The notes beneath the pieces were generated by a model that had not been told where the DNA came from, did not search any database, and was given only the letters and a program-made list of their open reading frames with translations. Below are positions 9,946-19,410 of a stretch of 64,000 nt of DNA, in pieces. The translations under genes and the position numbers were made by a program. Numbering within the stretch: position 1 is the stretch's first letter; each line of letters begins with the position of its first letter. Origin of the DNA: Cryptosporangium minutisporangium (lineage in GTDB: Bacteria; Actinomycetota; Actinomycetes; Mycobacteriales; Cryptosporangiaceae); NCBI RefSeq assembly GCF_039536245.1, contig NZ_BAAAYN010000006.1, positions 124,001-188,000 of the forward strand, read 5' to 3'.

Positions 9946-10890
9946 ATGACCACCACCTCCGCGCCGACGATCGCGACGATCGGCGTCCACGTTCTCGACA
10001 CGCACGTCCTCGGCATCGAGTCGATCCCCACTGGCTCCGACGGCCAGTTGGTCGACACGATCCGGTCCTCACCGGCCGGTACGGCCGGCGGTACCGCGGT
10101 CGTGCTGAGCCGCCTCGGAGCGGCCGTGCGCTCCCAGGGAGCGGTCGGGGTCGATCCGCTCGGCGACGCGTTACTCCGCGCACTGGACCGAGAAGGCGTG
10201 GACACGTCCGGCATCGTCCGCACCGAGACCGCCCAGACCTCCGCCTCCGTCATCCCGGTGCGACCCAACGGCGACCGGCCGGCCTGGCACGTCATCGGCG
10301 CCAACGGCGCCTTCACCCTCGACGACGTCGACCGTTCCGCGCTCGACGGCTGCGTCCATCTCCACCTGGGTGGCCCGGAGTTCCTCGGTGGAGCTGCCGC
10401 GGGCGAACTGCTCGCCCACGCGAAGGCGATCGGACTGTCCACCTCCGTGGACCTGCTCGCGCCCGGCGACCCCGGGATGCTCGAGTGGATCGCGCAGGCG
10501 TTGCCGCACACCGACTACCTGCTGCCCAACGACGAACAGGTTCTGGGCTTCACCGGGGCCGGCGATCTCGTGTCGGGCGCCCGTGCCCTGGTCGAGGCCG
10601 GCGTCGGCTGCGTTGCGGCCACCCGGGGCAAGAACGGTGCCCTGGTCGTGACCCGGGAGGACGTCCTCGAGGTGCCGGCTTTCCGGATCGGCGTCGTCGA
10701 CACCACCGGCTGCGGTGACGCCTTCTCGGCCGGGTTCGTCCTCGGCCGCGCCCTCGGCAGGTCTCTGGGTGAGTCCGCCCGGCTGGGGTGCGCCACGGCC
10801 GCGCAGGTCGCCCAGGGCGTCGGCACCGACGCCGGCGCGTACGACCTCGCCTCCGTCGACGGGTTCGCCGCCACGACGCCTACCTGGTGA
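9946..10890 (+). CDS. PfkB-family carbohydrate kinase
   Basis: A 314-residue ribokinase-fold kinase that would phosphorylate a sugar or nucleoside with ATP. The N-terminal glycine-rich substrate motif reads G-T-A-G-G-T-A, and the anion-hole/catalytic motif D-T-T-G-C-G-D is at 252-258 with catalytic Asp258. The ATG at 9946 has a GGAAGG ribosome site; an in-frame ATG at 9868 would place coding sequence over the dyad at 9883. The fructokinase, ribokinase or KDG-kinase substrate cannot be told from sequence. Confidence 0.88.
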   Translation: MTTTSAPTIATIGVHVLDTHVLGIESIPTGSDGQLVDTIRSSPAGTAGGTAVVLSRLGAAVRSQGAVGVDPLGDALLRALDREGVDTSGIVRTETAQTSASVIPVRPNGDRPAWHVIGANGAFTLDDVDRSALDGCVHLHLGGPEFLGGAAAGELLAHAKAIGLSTSVDLLAPGDPGMLEWIAQALPHTDYLLPNDEQVLGFTGAGDLVSGARALVEAGVGCVAATRGKNGALVVTREDVLEVPAFRIGVVDTTGCGDAFSAGFVLGRALGRSLGESARLGCATAAQVAQGVGTDAGAYDLASVDGFAATTPTW

Positions 10891-10895
10891 CCGTG

Positions 10896-10918
10896 CTCGG
10901 CGGATCGGTTCTGCCGAG
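10896..10918 (+). terminator. Weak hairpin after the PfkB gene
   Basis: CTCGGCGG pairs with CTGCCGAG (one G-U) around a 7-base loop, just after the PfkB stop. No U-tract follows, so it is a doubtful terminator. Confidence 0.3.
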
Positions 10919-10940
10919 GGCTCGATTACTGTGCTGAGGC

Positions 10941-11579
10941 GTGACGAGACCTCGGTCGCACTACAGCAGAGGCGAGTTGCGCAAGGCGCGGGTCCTCGAC
11001 GCCGCCGTCGAGGTGATCGCCGACCACGGGCTGGAGGGCGTCACGCACCGCGCGATCGCCAAGGCGGCGGACGTACCGCTCTCCACGACCTCGTACTTCT
11101 TCTCCTCGCTCGACGAGCTCATCGGCGCCGCGGTGACGCGCATCGCCGACGGCATCCTGCAGGCCGCCGAGTCTCTCGTCGCCGACGCGTCGACCCTGCG
11201 GCGGGCCGACGCCTCGATAGACGACTACGTCGACCGCCTGGTCGACGTAGTCACCGCGCCACCCGGGCGTCAGCTGCTGGTGCAGTTCGAGGCCTACCTC
11301 GGGACCACGCGTCGGCCCGACTTGATCGAGCCCGTGCAACGCATCGTGGACGCCTATGAACGCGCAGCCGCGACCGTGCTGCACTCGCTCGGCGCTTCGG
11401 AGCCGGAGAAGGCCGCACGTCATCTCGTCGCGGTTCTCGACGGCTTCGCGCTGCAGCGCATCGCTCATCCGCGCCCCGACGACCGCGAGATGCTCCGGGA
11501 CGCGGTCCGACTCGTCGCCCGGGGGCATCTGGGCGGCGCCGAGCCGGCGGACCCTCCGTCGCGGAGCGCCTGCTCGTAG
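10941..11579 (+). CDS. TetR-family transcriptional regulator
   Basis: A 212-residue protein with an N-terminal TetR helix-turn-helix (about 15-60: V-T-H-R-A-I-A-K-A-A-D-V-P then T-S-Y-F-F) and a variable C-terminal ligand domain. GTG start at 10941. It lies between a sugar kinase and an aldo/keto reductase on the same strand. It may regulate the reductase 36 bases downstream or itself; no clear operator palindrome is seen near its start. Confidence 0.85.
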   Translation: MTRPRSHYSRGELRKARVLDAAVEVIADHGLEGVTHRAIAKAADVPLSTTSYFFSSLDELIGAAVTRIADGILQAAESLVADASTLRRADASIDDYVDRLVDVVTAPPGRQLLVQFEAYLGTTRRPDLIEPVQRIVDAYERAAATVLHSLGASEPEKAARHLVAVLDGFALQRIAHPRPDDREMLRDAVRLVARGHLGGAEPADPPSRSACS

Positions 11580-12602
<1,023 letters not shown>

Positions 12603-12604
12603 CG

Positions 12605-12623
12605 GCCGGCTGGTCCAGCCGGC
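12605..12623 (+). terminator. Hairpin terminator after the aldo/keto reductase
   Basis: GCCGGCT and AGCCGGC form a 7-base stem with a 5-base loop, three bases after the stop codon and before the convergent DUF6461 gene. No U-tract, as is usual in such GC-rich genomes. Confidence 0.5.
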
Positions 12624-12648
12624 GGCGGTCGTGCACCGCCGGGCCAGG

Positions 12649-14595
12649 TCAGAGGAGGTAGCAGACCCCGCTCTCTTCGATCGCGGCGAGGTCGGCAGGG
12701 GTGATTCCCCGACCGGTGAAGCGCTCGACGGCGACCAGGCTCCTCTCGGTGCTGTCGACCGGCTCGGCGAAGTCCAGACCGGCCATGGCCTCCGCGACCC
12801 GCGGATCGGTCGGCGACTCCTCCCAGAACTCGGATGCGGCGAGGATCTCGCCCCGCTCGGCGAACGAGAGCCGGGTGACCGCGTTGACGTTCCAGTACAT
12901 GCTGGCGGCCCGCCCGCGGGCTGAGGCGGCGCGGAGAACCTCTACTCCCGATCCGCGGTAGCCGTTGAACTCCACGGCGAGCACCGCATCTCCGGTGTCG
13001 CGCACGAACACGCCCTCCTGGGTGGCTATGAACCCAGGGTCGTGAACCTCCTCGAAGGCCAGGGGGTCGGCGCCGAACGCGCGCAGCACCTCCTCGATGC
13101 TCGCGCCCGTGACGACGGTGACCGTCGCGGCCGTCGCCAGCGAACTGCGCTGGATCCATCGGTACGCGCGTTCGGGCCGCGGAGGCGCGGCGGGGAGCGG
13201 CTCGCCGCGAAGCCCATGGCCGAGCCGGTCGGTCCGCCGGTGCACGATCTCCGGTGCGGCGGGTGCCGACCAGACCAGCAGCGAGTAGTTCTCGTAGTCG
13301 GCATCCTCGTCGTCGCGGCCCCGCGCGTGCACGCGCAGCCGGTAGTCACCGGGCCAGGGTGGGGTCTGCCGCTGCAACGGAGGAGCGATCGCGCCGTCCG
13401 GTCCCACCACGGACGCCCGACCCTCGAGCGCCCGCCAGCTGACCTCGACGATCTCTTCCCAGCCGTCCTCCACCTCCCTAGGCGGGTCGGCCCGTATCTC
13501 GAGACGGACGTTCACCGCGCCGGTGTCCGCGCCCGTGCGGACGACGGCGCCACCGTCAACGGTGGTCACCAACCCGTTCGCGGTCCAGTCGACCGGGCCG
13601 GGAACGGCCCGGGTGGCTACGGCCTCGTCGAGCAATCCGAAGTGGTGCCCGGTCAGGCGCACCGATCCGTACCCCTGGCGCGGCAGCCGGTACTCGGCCC
13701 GGATGCGGGCCATCAGCGCGGCTCGGTACGTCGGTGGCATCTCCGCCTGCCGTAGGAGGACCGCTGCAGTGCCCAGTCCCAGCCCGACGACGGCCGCCGC
13801 GCGATCGACGAGGTCCGGTACCTCGATCTGGTCCACGACCGCACCGGCGGTCGCGACGCCCAGCGTCAGGTATGCCGTGCCGTGGCGGGCGGCGACGGCG
13901 GGCTCGTCGGCGTCGTCGGCGGTCAGGGTCAACAGCGGCCCGACGAGCCGGTGTTCCGCGAGCCGCCGCGCCGACGCGACGACCAGCTCGGCGACGCCGG
14001 GGTGCAACCTCTCCAGCAGGCGAGCGGCGGACATCGCCACGCTGTCGCTCCCATCCGACAGGAACGCGAAACGACCCTCGGGCGGTGGTGCCAGGCTCGC
14101 CGTGATCTCCGGCAACTCGGCGCGCTCCTCCGCCCCGACGACCAGTTCGAGCGCGCCGAGGAGCCGCTCGGTGAGAAGCGGCCGGGCCTCCCGGAGCGCG
14201 GCGAGCGACGACTCCGCTGACTCCGGTTCCCCGAGCTCCACCGAGCGCTGTCCGTACTGCCCGACGGGCACCCCCGCTGGCGGGCCCGAAGGCCGGGGCA
14301 ACCGCCGTGAGGCCGGGGTCGGCCGCGGTCCAGGGGTTGGGGTCGGCCGCGCCGAGACCGTCGGCCCGCCGGAGACGCCGGGAGGCGTACGGCCGGCCCG
14401 GCGGCCGCGGGCGAGAATCCGGTCGGGGACCGACCGCCTCCGCACGTCCGGAGCGAAGTCCGCGGCGTCCTCCGGCGCGCCCCACCGGCCCAGCTCAGCG
14501 GCTGGTGCCGCTGGGATCCGATCGGCCAGCGACGCCATCCGGGACGCCACGACCCCGGCCAGTCGCTCGATCGCGTCGTCGGACACCTGGACCAT
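12649..14595 (-). CDS. Large protein of unknown function with C-terminal DUF6461 domain
   Basis: A 648-residue protein. Residues ~60-110 are a Pro/Arg/Thr-rich linker, and ~110-290 are helical with no motif I recognise. A central beta-rich part (~300-420) includes T-G-A-V-N-V-R-L-E-I and W-E-E-I-V-E-V-S-W. The last ~180 residues look like DUF6461, with the pattern G-V-E-V-L-R-x-A-S followed by S-M-Y-W-N-V-N-A-V-T-R-L-S. There is no signal peptide or membrane helix. The ATG at 14595 was preferred over one at 14616. DUF6461 proteins are of unknown role, so no function is assigned. Confidence 0.7.
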   Translation of the reverse strand: MVQVSDDAIERLAGVVASRMASLADRIPAAPAAELGRWGAPEDAADFAPDVRRRSVPDRILARGRRAGRTPPGVSGGPTVSARPTPTPGPRPTPASRRLPRPSGPPAGVPVGQYGQRSVELGEPESAESSLAALREARPLLTERLLGALELVVGAEERAELPEITASLAPPPEGRFAFLSDGSDSVAMSAARLLERLHPGVAELVVASARRLAEHRLVGPLLTLTADDADEPAVAARHGTAYLTLGVATAGAVVDQIEVPDLVDRAAAVVGLGLGTAAVLLRQAEMPPTYRAALMARIRAEYRLPRQGYGSVRLTGHHFGLLDEAVATRAVPGPVDWTANGLVTTVDGGAVVRTGADTGAVNVRLEIRADPPREVEDGWEEIVEVSWRALEGRASVVGPDGAIAPPLQRQTPPWPGDYRLRVHARGRDDEDADYENYSLLVWSAPAAPEIVHRRTDRLGHGLRGEPLPAAPPRPERAYRWIQRSSLATAATVTVVTGASIEEVLRAFGADPLAFEEVHDPGFIATQEGVFVRDTGDAVLAVEFNGYRGSGVEVLRAASARGRAASMYWNVNAVTRLSFAERGEILAASEFWEESPTDPRVAEAMAGLDFAEPVDSTERSLVAVERFTGRGITPADLAAIEESGVCYLL

Positions 14596-14688
14596 CCCCG
14601 CACCGCCTGACCACATTGGACTGAGGTGGCGAGGGTACCGGCCCGGCCGGACGCTGGTGGCAGCGCCCGGCTCGCCGGAACGGCGCCG

Positions 14689-15783
14689 TCAGCGCGGGTC
14701 CGTGGTCCCCTCGGCTGTGCCCTCGGCCGTACCGGCCTCGGAAGCCTTTGCGGGCTCGGCCGCCTTGCCGGCCTCGGCTGCCTTGCCGGCCTCGGCTGCC
14801 TTGCTCGGCTCGGCGGTCGTGCCTGGCGCGGCCGCCTCGTCGGCCTTCTCGGCCTTGTGAGCCTTGGCGGCCTTGCGCCGGTGGACCGTCAGGCTCATCA
14901 CGAGGACGATGAGCGCGCCGACGATCAGTCCGAGGATCGCGCTGGCCACGGTGTTGAGGAGCCAACCGACGAGACCGCCGAGAGCGCCGGTGGCGTCGTG
15001 CGCTGCTTCCTCCGCGTGGTGCACCGTCTCGTACAGGAAGTGGAGGCCGAGCTCGTCCGAGCCGACCAGCAGGATGTGCCCACCCACCCACAGCATCGCG
15101 GCCGTGCCGATCACCGTCAGCGCGGTCAGCACCAGCGGCATCGCCTTCACCAGACCGCGGCCGAAGGAGGCGATGGCTCCGGACGACTGCGAGAGGCGGA
15201 GCCCGGCGTCGTCCATCTTCACGATCAGCGCGACCGCGCCGTACACGACGACGGTCATGACGAGCGCGACGACGGCCAAGATCGCCAGGCGTGACCAGAA
15301 CGGCTCGTCGACCACCTCGTTCAGCGTGATGACCATGATCTCCGCCGAGAGGATCAGGTCGGTGCGCACCGCGCCGGAGACGAGCGTCTTCTCGTCCTTG
15401 GCGTCGTCCTCGCCGTGGGCGTCGTGATGGGCGATCTTGGCCCACACCTTCTCCGCGCCCTCGTAACACAGGTAGGCGCCGCCGAGCATGAGGATCGGGG
15501 TGAGGAGTCCGGGCAGGAACTGGCTGAGGAGCAGCACCGCCGGAAGGATGATGAGGAACTTGTTGCGCAGCGACCCCAGGGCGATGCGCTTGATGATCGG
15601 CAGTTCGCGTTCGGCGGCGATGCTCCGTACGTACTGCGGCGTGACGGCCGCGTCGTCGATGACGACGCCCGCAGCCTTGGCACCCGCTTTCGCTGCGGCC
15701 ACTCCGATGTCATCGACCGAGGCGGCGGCTGCGCGAGCCAGCACCGCGACGTCATCCAACAGGGCGACAAGTCCACCGGCCAC
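14689..15783 (-). CDS. DUF808 (YedI-like) inner-membrane protein with Ala/Lys/Glu-rich tail
   Basis: A 364-residue membrane protein. The start A-G-G-L-V-A-L-L-D-D-V-A and the later A-G-V-V-I-D-D-A-A-V-T-P-Q-Y-V are diagnostic of the DUF808/YedI family. About six to seven hydrophobic helices lie between residues 75 and 300. The last ~60 residues are a low-complexity charged tail made of the repeat A-A-E-A-G-K, encoded by a perfect 18-base tandem repeat; the E. coli relative ends near the last helix, so the tail is extra. Family function is unknown. Confidence 0.85.
   Translation of the reverse strand: MAGGLVALLDDVAVLARAAAASVDDIGVAAAKAGAKAAGVVIDDAAVTPQYVRSIAAERELPIIKRIALGSLRNKFLIILPAVLLLSQFLPGLLTPILMLGGAYLCYEGAEKVWAKIAHHDAHGEDDAKDEKTLVSGAVRTDLILSAEIMVITLNEVVDEPFWSRLAILAVVALVMTVVVYGAVALIVKMDDAGLRLSQSSGAIASFGRGLVKAMPLVLTALTVIGTAAMLWVGGHILLVGSDELGLHFLYETVHHAEEAAHDATGALGGLVGWLLNTVASAILGLIVGALIVLVMSLTVHRRKAAKAHKAEKADEAAAPGTTAEPSKAAEAGKAAEAGKAAEPAKASEAGTAEGTAEGTTDPR
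14762..14815. repeat. 18-bp tandem repeat in the DUF808 tail
   Basis: GCCTTGCCGGCCTCGGCT occurs twice in perfect tandem (14762-14779, 14780-14797), followed by a diverged third copy to 14815. It encodes the A-A-E-A-G-K tail of the DUF808 protein in frame, so copy-number change would not break the gene. Confidence 0.8.
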
Positions 15784-15896
15784 AGGGTGATCCTTCCAGG
15801 GCTTGAGCAGCGTCCGTGCAGGTCATTCTCGCAAGGGCTACTCAACCGCGGATCACAGGTCCGATTTCCACCCAGCTGGCTGGTTGACCTGGGCGC

Positions 15897-16784
15897 TCAG
15901 CGCGTCGGTTGACGTTCCTCTGTTCCGCTCTCGGCGCGGCCACGGGTGATCGCGAAGCCGAAGGCCGTTGCGAGGATGTACATGAGGACCGAGTAGACGG
16001 CGGCGGGGACCGCCACCTCGGTGTTGTCCAGGACGCTGAGCGCGATGGTCAGGGCGATCGTGGTGTTGTGGATTCCGATCTCCATGGCGCAGGCGATCGC
16101 CTGGGGTTCGTTCAGACGCAGCAGCTTGGCCCCGATGTAGCCCACGCTGAGACTGATCAGGCAGAAGATTCCGGTGACCAGCCCGACCTGCTGGAGATAG
16201 TCGGTGAGGTTCTCCCGCTCGCCCAGCAGTGCTCCCACCGACACCAGGACCAGGACGACGATGGAGAAGATCCGGACCGGTCGATCCGCTCGCGCGGCGA
16301 AAGCGGCAGAGCGGCGCCGCACCAGCATGCCGACCGCGACCGGGACCAGGACGATCGCGATGACCTGTAAGACCTTGCCGAACTGCAGGCCCAGATCACC
16401 TTCGGTGTCGAAGTGGTGAATGGCCAGGTTGGTGATGATCGGGATGGTGAACGCGGCCAGCACCGAGTTGATGGCGGTCAGCGTGATGTTCAGCGCCACG
16501 TCGCCACGGAAGAGGTGGCTGAACAGGTTGGCCGTGGTGCCGCCGGGGGACGCGGCCAGCAGCATCACGCCCACCGCCAGGAGCGGATCCACCCCGAAGG
16601 CGGTGACCAGGCCGAACGCCACGGCTGGCAGGACCAGGATCTGGAGGACCAAGGCGACGACGACCGCCTTGGGGGAGCGCGCGACCCGGCGGAAGTCGCC
16701 GGTCGTGAGCGAGAGACCCAGCCCGAACATGATGATCGCGAGTGCGATCGGCAGCCCGGTGGTGATCAATGCGGAGTCGTTCAT
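15897..16784 (-). CDS. Bile acid:sodium symporter (BASS) family transporter
   Basis: A 295-residue protein with about nine to ten membrane helices and the BASS pattern: G-L-x-L-T-x-x-D-F-R early, L-A-A-S-P-G-G-T-T-A-N in the crossover region, and A-M-E-I-G-I-H-N-T later. Bacterial members move organic anions (bile acids, pantoate, keto acids) with sodium. The ATG at 16784 is used because the longer version adds a charged, non-conserved leader. It is divergent from a PucR regulator that may control it. Confidence 0.88.
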   Translation of the reverse strand: MNDSALITTGLPIALAIIMFGLGLSLTTGDFRRVARSPKAVVVALVLQILVLPAVAFGLVTAFGVDPLLAVGVMLLAASPGGTTANLFSHLFRGDVALNITLTAINSVLAAFTIPIITNLAIHHFDTEGDLGLQFGKVLQVIAIVLVPVAVGMLVRRRSAAFAARADRPVRIFSIVVLVLVSVGALLGERENLTDYLQQVGLVTGIFCLISLSVGYIGAKLLRLNEPQAIACAMEIGIHNTTIALTIALSVLDNTEVAVPAAVYSVLMYILATAFGFAITRGRAESGTEERQPTR

Positions 16785-16836
16785 CGGCCGCGCGGTCCTC
16801 TCGGTCCTTCGCCTACCCAGTGACGGATGCACAGCT

Positions 16837-16854
16837 AAGCACCGAGTGGTGCTT
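16837..16854. promoter_or_regulatory. 18-bp dyad between BASS transporter and PucR regulator
   Basis: AAGCACC-GAGT-GGTGCTT has perfect 7-base arms. It lies 52 bases upstream of the transporter start and 57 upstream of the regulator start, the natural place for an operator of the divergent PucR-type protein. Confidence 0.5.
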
Positions 16855-16911
16855 TCTCACAGTCAAGTGCGGCCGGTTGGCTCAAATGCTGAATCCTGCT
16901 GAACTGGGGTT

Positions 16912-18180
16912 GTGACATCTCACATCGCTGGTCGATCCACGAGCCTCGACCGGGCCGCTCAGGCCCTTCTCGCGGAGGCCGACGCTCTCGCTCGGCGCAT
17001 CGTCGCCCAGCTGGTGCACGAACTGCCGGCCTATGCACGCCTGCCTCGGGAGCAGCTGGACGGCGACGTCCTGACGATCACCGCGGACGGCGTACGGACC
17101 TTCGCGCGGCTCCTCCGGAGTCGCGCCGACCGGCGGCTCCCCGCGGACTACCTGGCCGCCCTGTCGAGTTCCGCGGCGCAGCGAGCCGAAGAGCAGATCC
17201 CGATGTCCGACGTCATGCGCGCCTACTTCGTGGGCGCCCAGCTCTCGCTCGAGCATCTCGACATGGCCCTCGGGCCGGACGTGCACACCCAGATGGTCGA
17301 GCTGATCCGGCGCACGTTCGACTACCTGCAGGAGGTGACCGCCGGCGTGGCCGACGGTTACGCCCGCGAACGTCGGCTGACGCTGGGGGAGACGCTCTCC
17401 GCGCGTCTCCAGCTCGGCAACGCGCTGGTCGAAGGCGCCCCCGACGACGCCGTCGCGGAGGCGGCACTACTGGCCGGCGTCGAGGTCGCACCCGCGTACA
17501 CCGTGGTCGCGCTCCGGGTCAGCGAAGACCGCCCCGGCCCGGCCGACGCCCCGGCCCGCAGAACGTCCGAATCGACCAACGCCGAAGTGATCCGCGCTCG
17601 ACTGGTCCGCGAGGTCCGGTCGCATCTGCTCGGCAGCCTCGACCACGACGTGTTGTGGTTGCCCAACTATCGCGACGCCTTGATCCTCATCCCCTTCGAC
17701 CCGGCCGAGCGTCGCACCGGGCTCCGGCCCCGCGACTTCGATCGGGTCAGCGCGGGGCTCACCACACCGGTCTCGGCGGGCATCGCCACCGGGGCCAGCG
17801 CGGCCTCGGGGGTCTCGGTCGCCGCGCGCACCGCCATCGAGGTCCGCGATCTGGTGGAGCGGCTCCGACGCAAGCCCGGCTGTTACGAACTCGCCGACGT
17901 CGCGCTCGAGTACCAGATGTCACGACCGGGACCCGGGCAGCGTGCGCTGGCCGACCTGGTCTCGCCGTTGACCGGTGAGCGGGATCTGCGTGCCACCCTG
18001 CAGATCTTCATCGACGAGAACCGCCATCGAACGCGTACCGCGCGCCGCCTCGGCGTCCATCCGAACACGGTGGACAACCGGCTGCGCAGGATCGCGAGCC
18101 TGACCGGCCTCGACCCGACCCGTCCGCACGACATGACCAGGCTCGAAGCGGCCATGGCGGCGGCCCTCCTCGGATCGTGA
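16912..18180 (+). CDS. PucR/CdaR-type transcriptional regulator
   Basis: A 422-residue regulator. The N-terminal ~150 residues are helical and the middle resembles the GGDEF-like domain found in CdaR/PucR proteins. The C-terminus holds the characteristic helix-turn-helix: F-I-D-E-N-R-x-x-x-x-T-A-R-R-L-G-V-H-P-N-T-V and then N-R-L-R-R-I. GTG start. Related regulators respond to purine degradation intermediates or organic acids. Divergent from a BASS transporter with a clean dyad between them, so the transporter is the likely target. Confidence 0.88.
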   Translation: MTSHIAGRSTSLDRAAQALLAEADALARRIVAQLVHELPAYARLPREQLDGDVLTITADGVRTFARLLRSRADRRLPADYLAALSSSAAQRAEEQIPMSDVMRAYFVGAQLSLEHLDMALGPDVHTQMVELIRRTFDYLQEVTAGVADGYARERRLTLGETLSARLQLGNALVEGAPDDAVAEAALLAGVEVAPAYTVVALRVSEDRPGPADAPARRTSESTNAEVIRARLVREVRSHLLGSLDHDVLWLPNYRDALILIPFDPAERRTGLRPRDFDRVSAGLTTPVSAGIATGASAASGVSVAARTAIEVRDLVERLRRKPGCYELADVALEYQMSRPGPGQRALADLVSPLTGERDLRATLQIFIDENRHRTRTARRLGVHPNTVDNRLRRIASLTGLDPTRPHDMTRLEAAMAAALLGS

Positions 18181-18217
18181 ACCGCCGACGCTCGTGAACC
18201 GACGACGCTCGTAGCGG

Positions 18218-18844
18218 TCACCGCGTCCGGTGACCGTCGGCGCCGTCCGGCAGCGCGTGCGGGCGCAGCCCGGACAGCAGGCGCTCCAGATCGCGCCAGA
18301 GGATTTCCAGCTCGGACGCCGGGTCGGGGGCCGCGGCGATCCGGAGCGCCGCCTCGTTCATCGCCCCGGAGAGCAGTGCCGCCGTGCCCGCCGCCGAGTG
18401 CACGCGCACGTCGCCCCGGGCGGCGAGCGCCTCGATGGCGTCCTGGAGGTGGCGTGCCGAGGCGCGCGCGTCCTGCCCGTGCCAGGTCTGCCAGCCGAGC
18501 ACCGCCGGGGCGTCGATCAGCAGGATGCGACGGGTGTCGTCGGTGACGCCGGCGGCCAGGAACGCCCGGCAGCCGGCGAGCAGGCCCGCCCAGGGATCGG
18601 GCTCGGCATCGGCCGCGGCGGCGACCGCGGACCCGACCCGCTGCGCCACCGCATCGGCGACGGCCTCGAACAGGCCCATCTTGCCGGCGTAGTGGTGATA
18701 GACCGCGCCGCGCGTGACGTCGGCGGCTGCGGCGACCTCCTCGAGGCCGACCGCCGCGTACCCGCGCTCGGCGAACAACGTGGTGGCGGTGGCCAGCACT
18801 CGGCGGGCCGTCGCCTCGCTCTGCTCCTTGGATGCGCGCGGCAT
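18218..18844 (-). CDS. TetR-family transcriptional repressor
   Basis: A 208-residue TetR protein. The helix-turn-helix (about 10-55) ends with D-V-T-R-G-A-V-Y-H-H-Y-A-G-K, very close to the consensus of efflux and detoxification repressors. It is divergent from a VOC protein, and two near-identical operator-like repeats lie between the genes, so autoregulation plus control of the VOC gene is likely. The effector is unknown. Confidence 0.9.
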   Translation of the reverse strand: MPRASKEQSEATARRVLATATTLFAERGYAAVGLEEVAAAADVTRGAVYHHYAGKMGLFEAVADAVAQRVGSAVAAAADAEPDPWAGLLAGCRAFLAAGVTDDTRRILLIDAPAVLGWQTWHGQDARASARHLQDAIEALAARGDVRVHSAAGTAALLSGAMNEAALRIAAAPDPASELEILWRDLERLLSGLRPHALPDGADGHRTR

Positions 18845-18853
18845 CGCCCTTCC

Positions 18854-18898
18854 TTTACGTACACCGTGTATGTATTCTGCTTTACGTACACAGCGTAT
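18854..18898. promoter_or_regulatory. Tandem pair of TetR-type operators
   Basis: Two 18-base copies differ at two positions: TTTACGTACACCGTGTAT (18854-18871) and TTTACGTACACAGCGTAT (18881-18898), 27 bases apart. The first contains the palindrome TACAC-c-GTGTA; the second keeps it with one mismatch. The block fills the gap between the TetR gene and the VOC gene. Confidence 0.7.
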
Positions 18899-18914
18899 CT
18901 AAACGGAGGTCGTG

Positions 18915-19334
18915 ATGGCGCCCCTGGTCGGTTGGTATCCCGTGCTGATGACGCACGACGTCGAGGGGGTCGCCGGGTTCTACCGGAAGCACTTCGGCTT
19001 CACCTCGACGTTCGAGTCGGACTGGTACGTCAGCCTCCGGCGCGAGACGTGGGAGCTGGCGGTCCTCGACGCCGACCACGCCACGATCCCGGCGACCCAC
19101 CGGGGCCCGGCCGCCGGCGGGCTCCTGCTGAACGTCGAGGTCGACGACGTGGACGCCGAGTACGAGCGGTTGGTCAGCCGGGGACCGCTCGATGCCGTGC
19201 TCCCGATCCGGTCGGAGCCGTTCGGCCAGCGGCACTTCATCGTCGCGGGGCCCGACGGGGTGCTCGTGGACGTGATCACTCAGATCGAGCCGAGCGCCGA
19301 GTACGCCGCGCAGTTCGTGCCGGATCAACAGTGA
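18915..19334 (+). CDS. VOC-family (glyoxalase/bleomycin-resistance-like) protein
   Basis: A 139-residue single-chain VOC protein with two beta-alpha-beta-beta-beta units: Y-P-V-L-M-T-H-D-V opens the first, and the second ends [14 protein letters not shown]. Members include metal-dependent lyases, dioxygenases and antibiotic-binding resistance proteins. The ATG at 18915 sits 4 bases after a GGAGGT site; the GTG three bases earlier is too close. The divergent TetR gene and paired operators suggest induction by a small toxic molecule. Confidence 0.85.
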   Translation: MAPLVGWYPVLMTHDVEGVAGFYRKHFGFTSTFESDWYVSLRRETWELAVLDADHATIPATHRGPAAGGLLLNVEVDDVDAEYERLVSRGPLDAVLPIRSEPFGQRHFIVAGPDGVLVDVITQIEPSAEYAAQFVPDQQ

Positions 19335-19410
19335 ATGCTGCCGCGGCACACCTGGGGATCCGCCCCAGCGGTCCGCCGTGATCGCGGACCGCCGGGCGGG
19401 GCCGGTGAAC

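Noticed and set aside
14762-14815. Short tandem repeats considered as a CRISPR-like array
   Set aside because: Units are contiguous 18-base copies inside a coding tail with no spacers and no cas genes.
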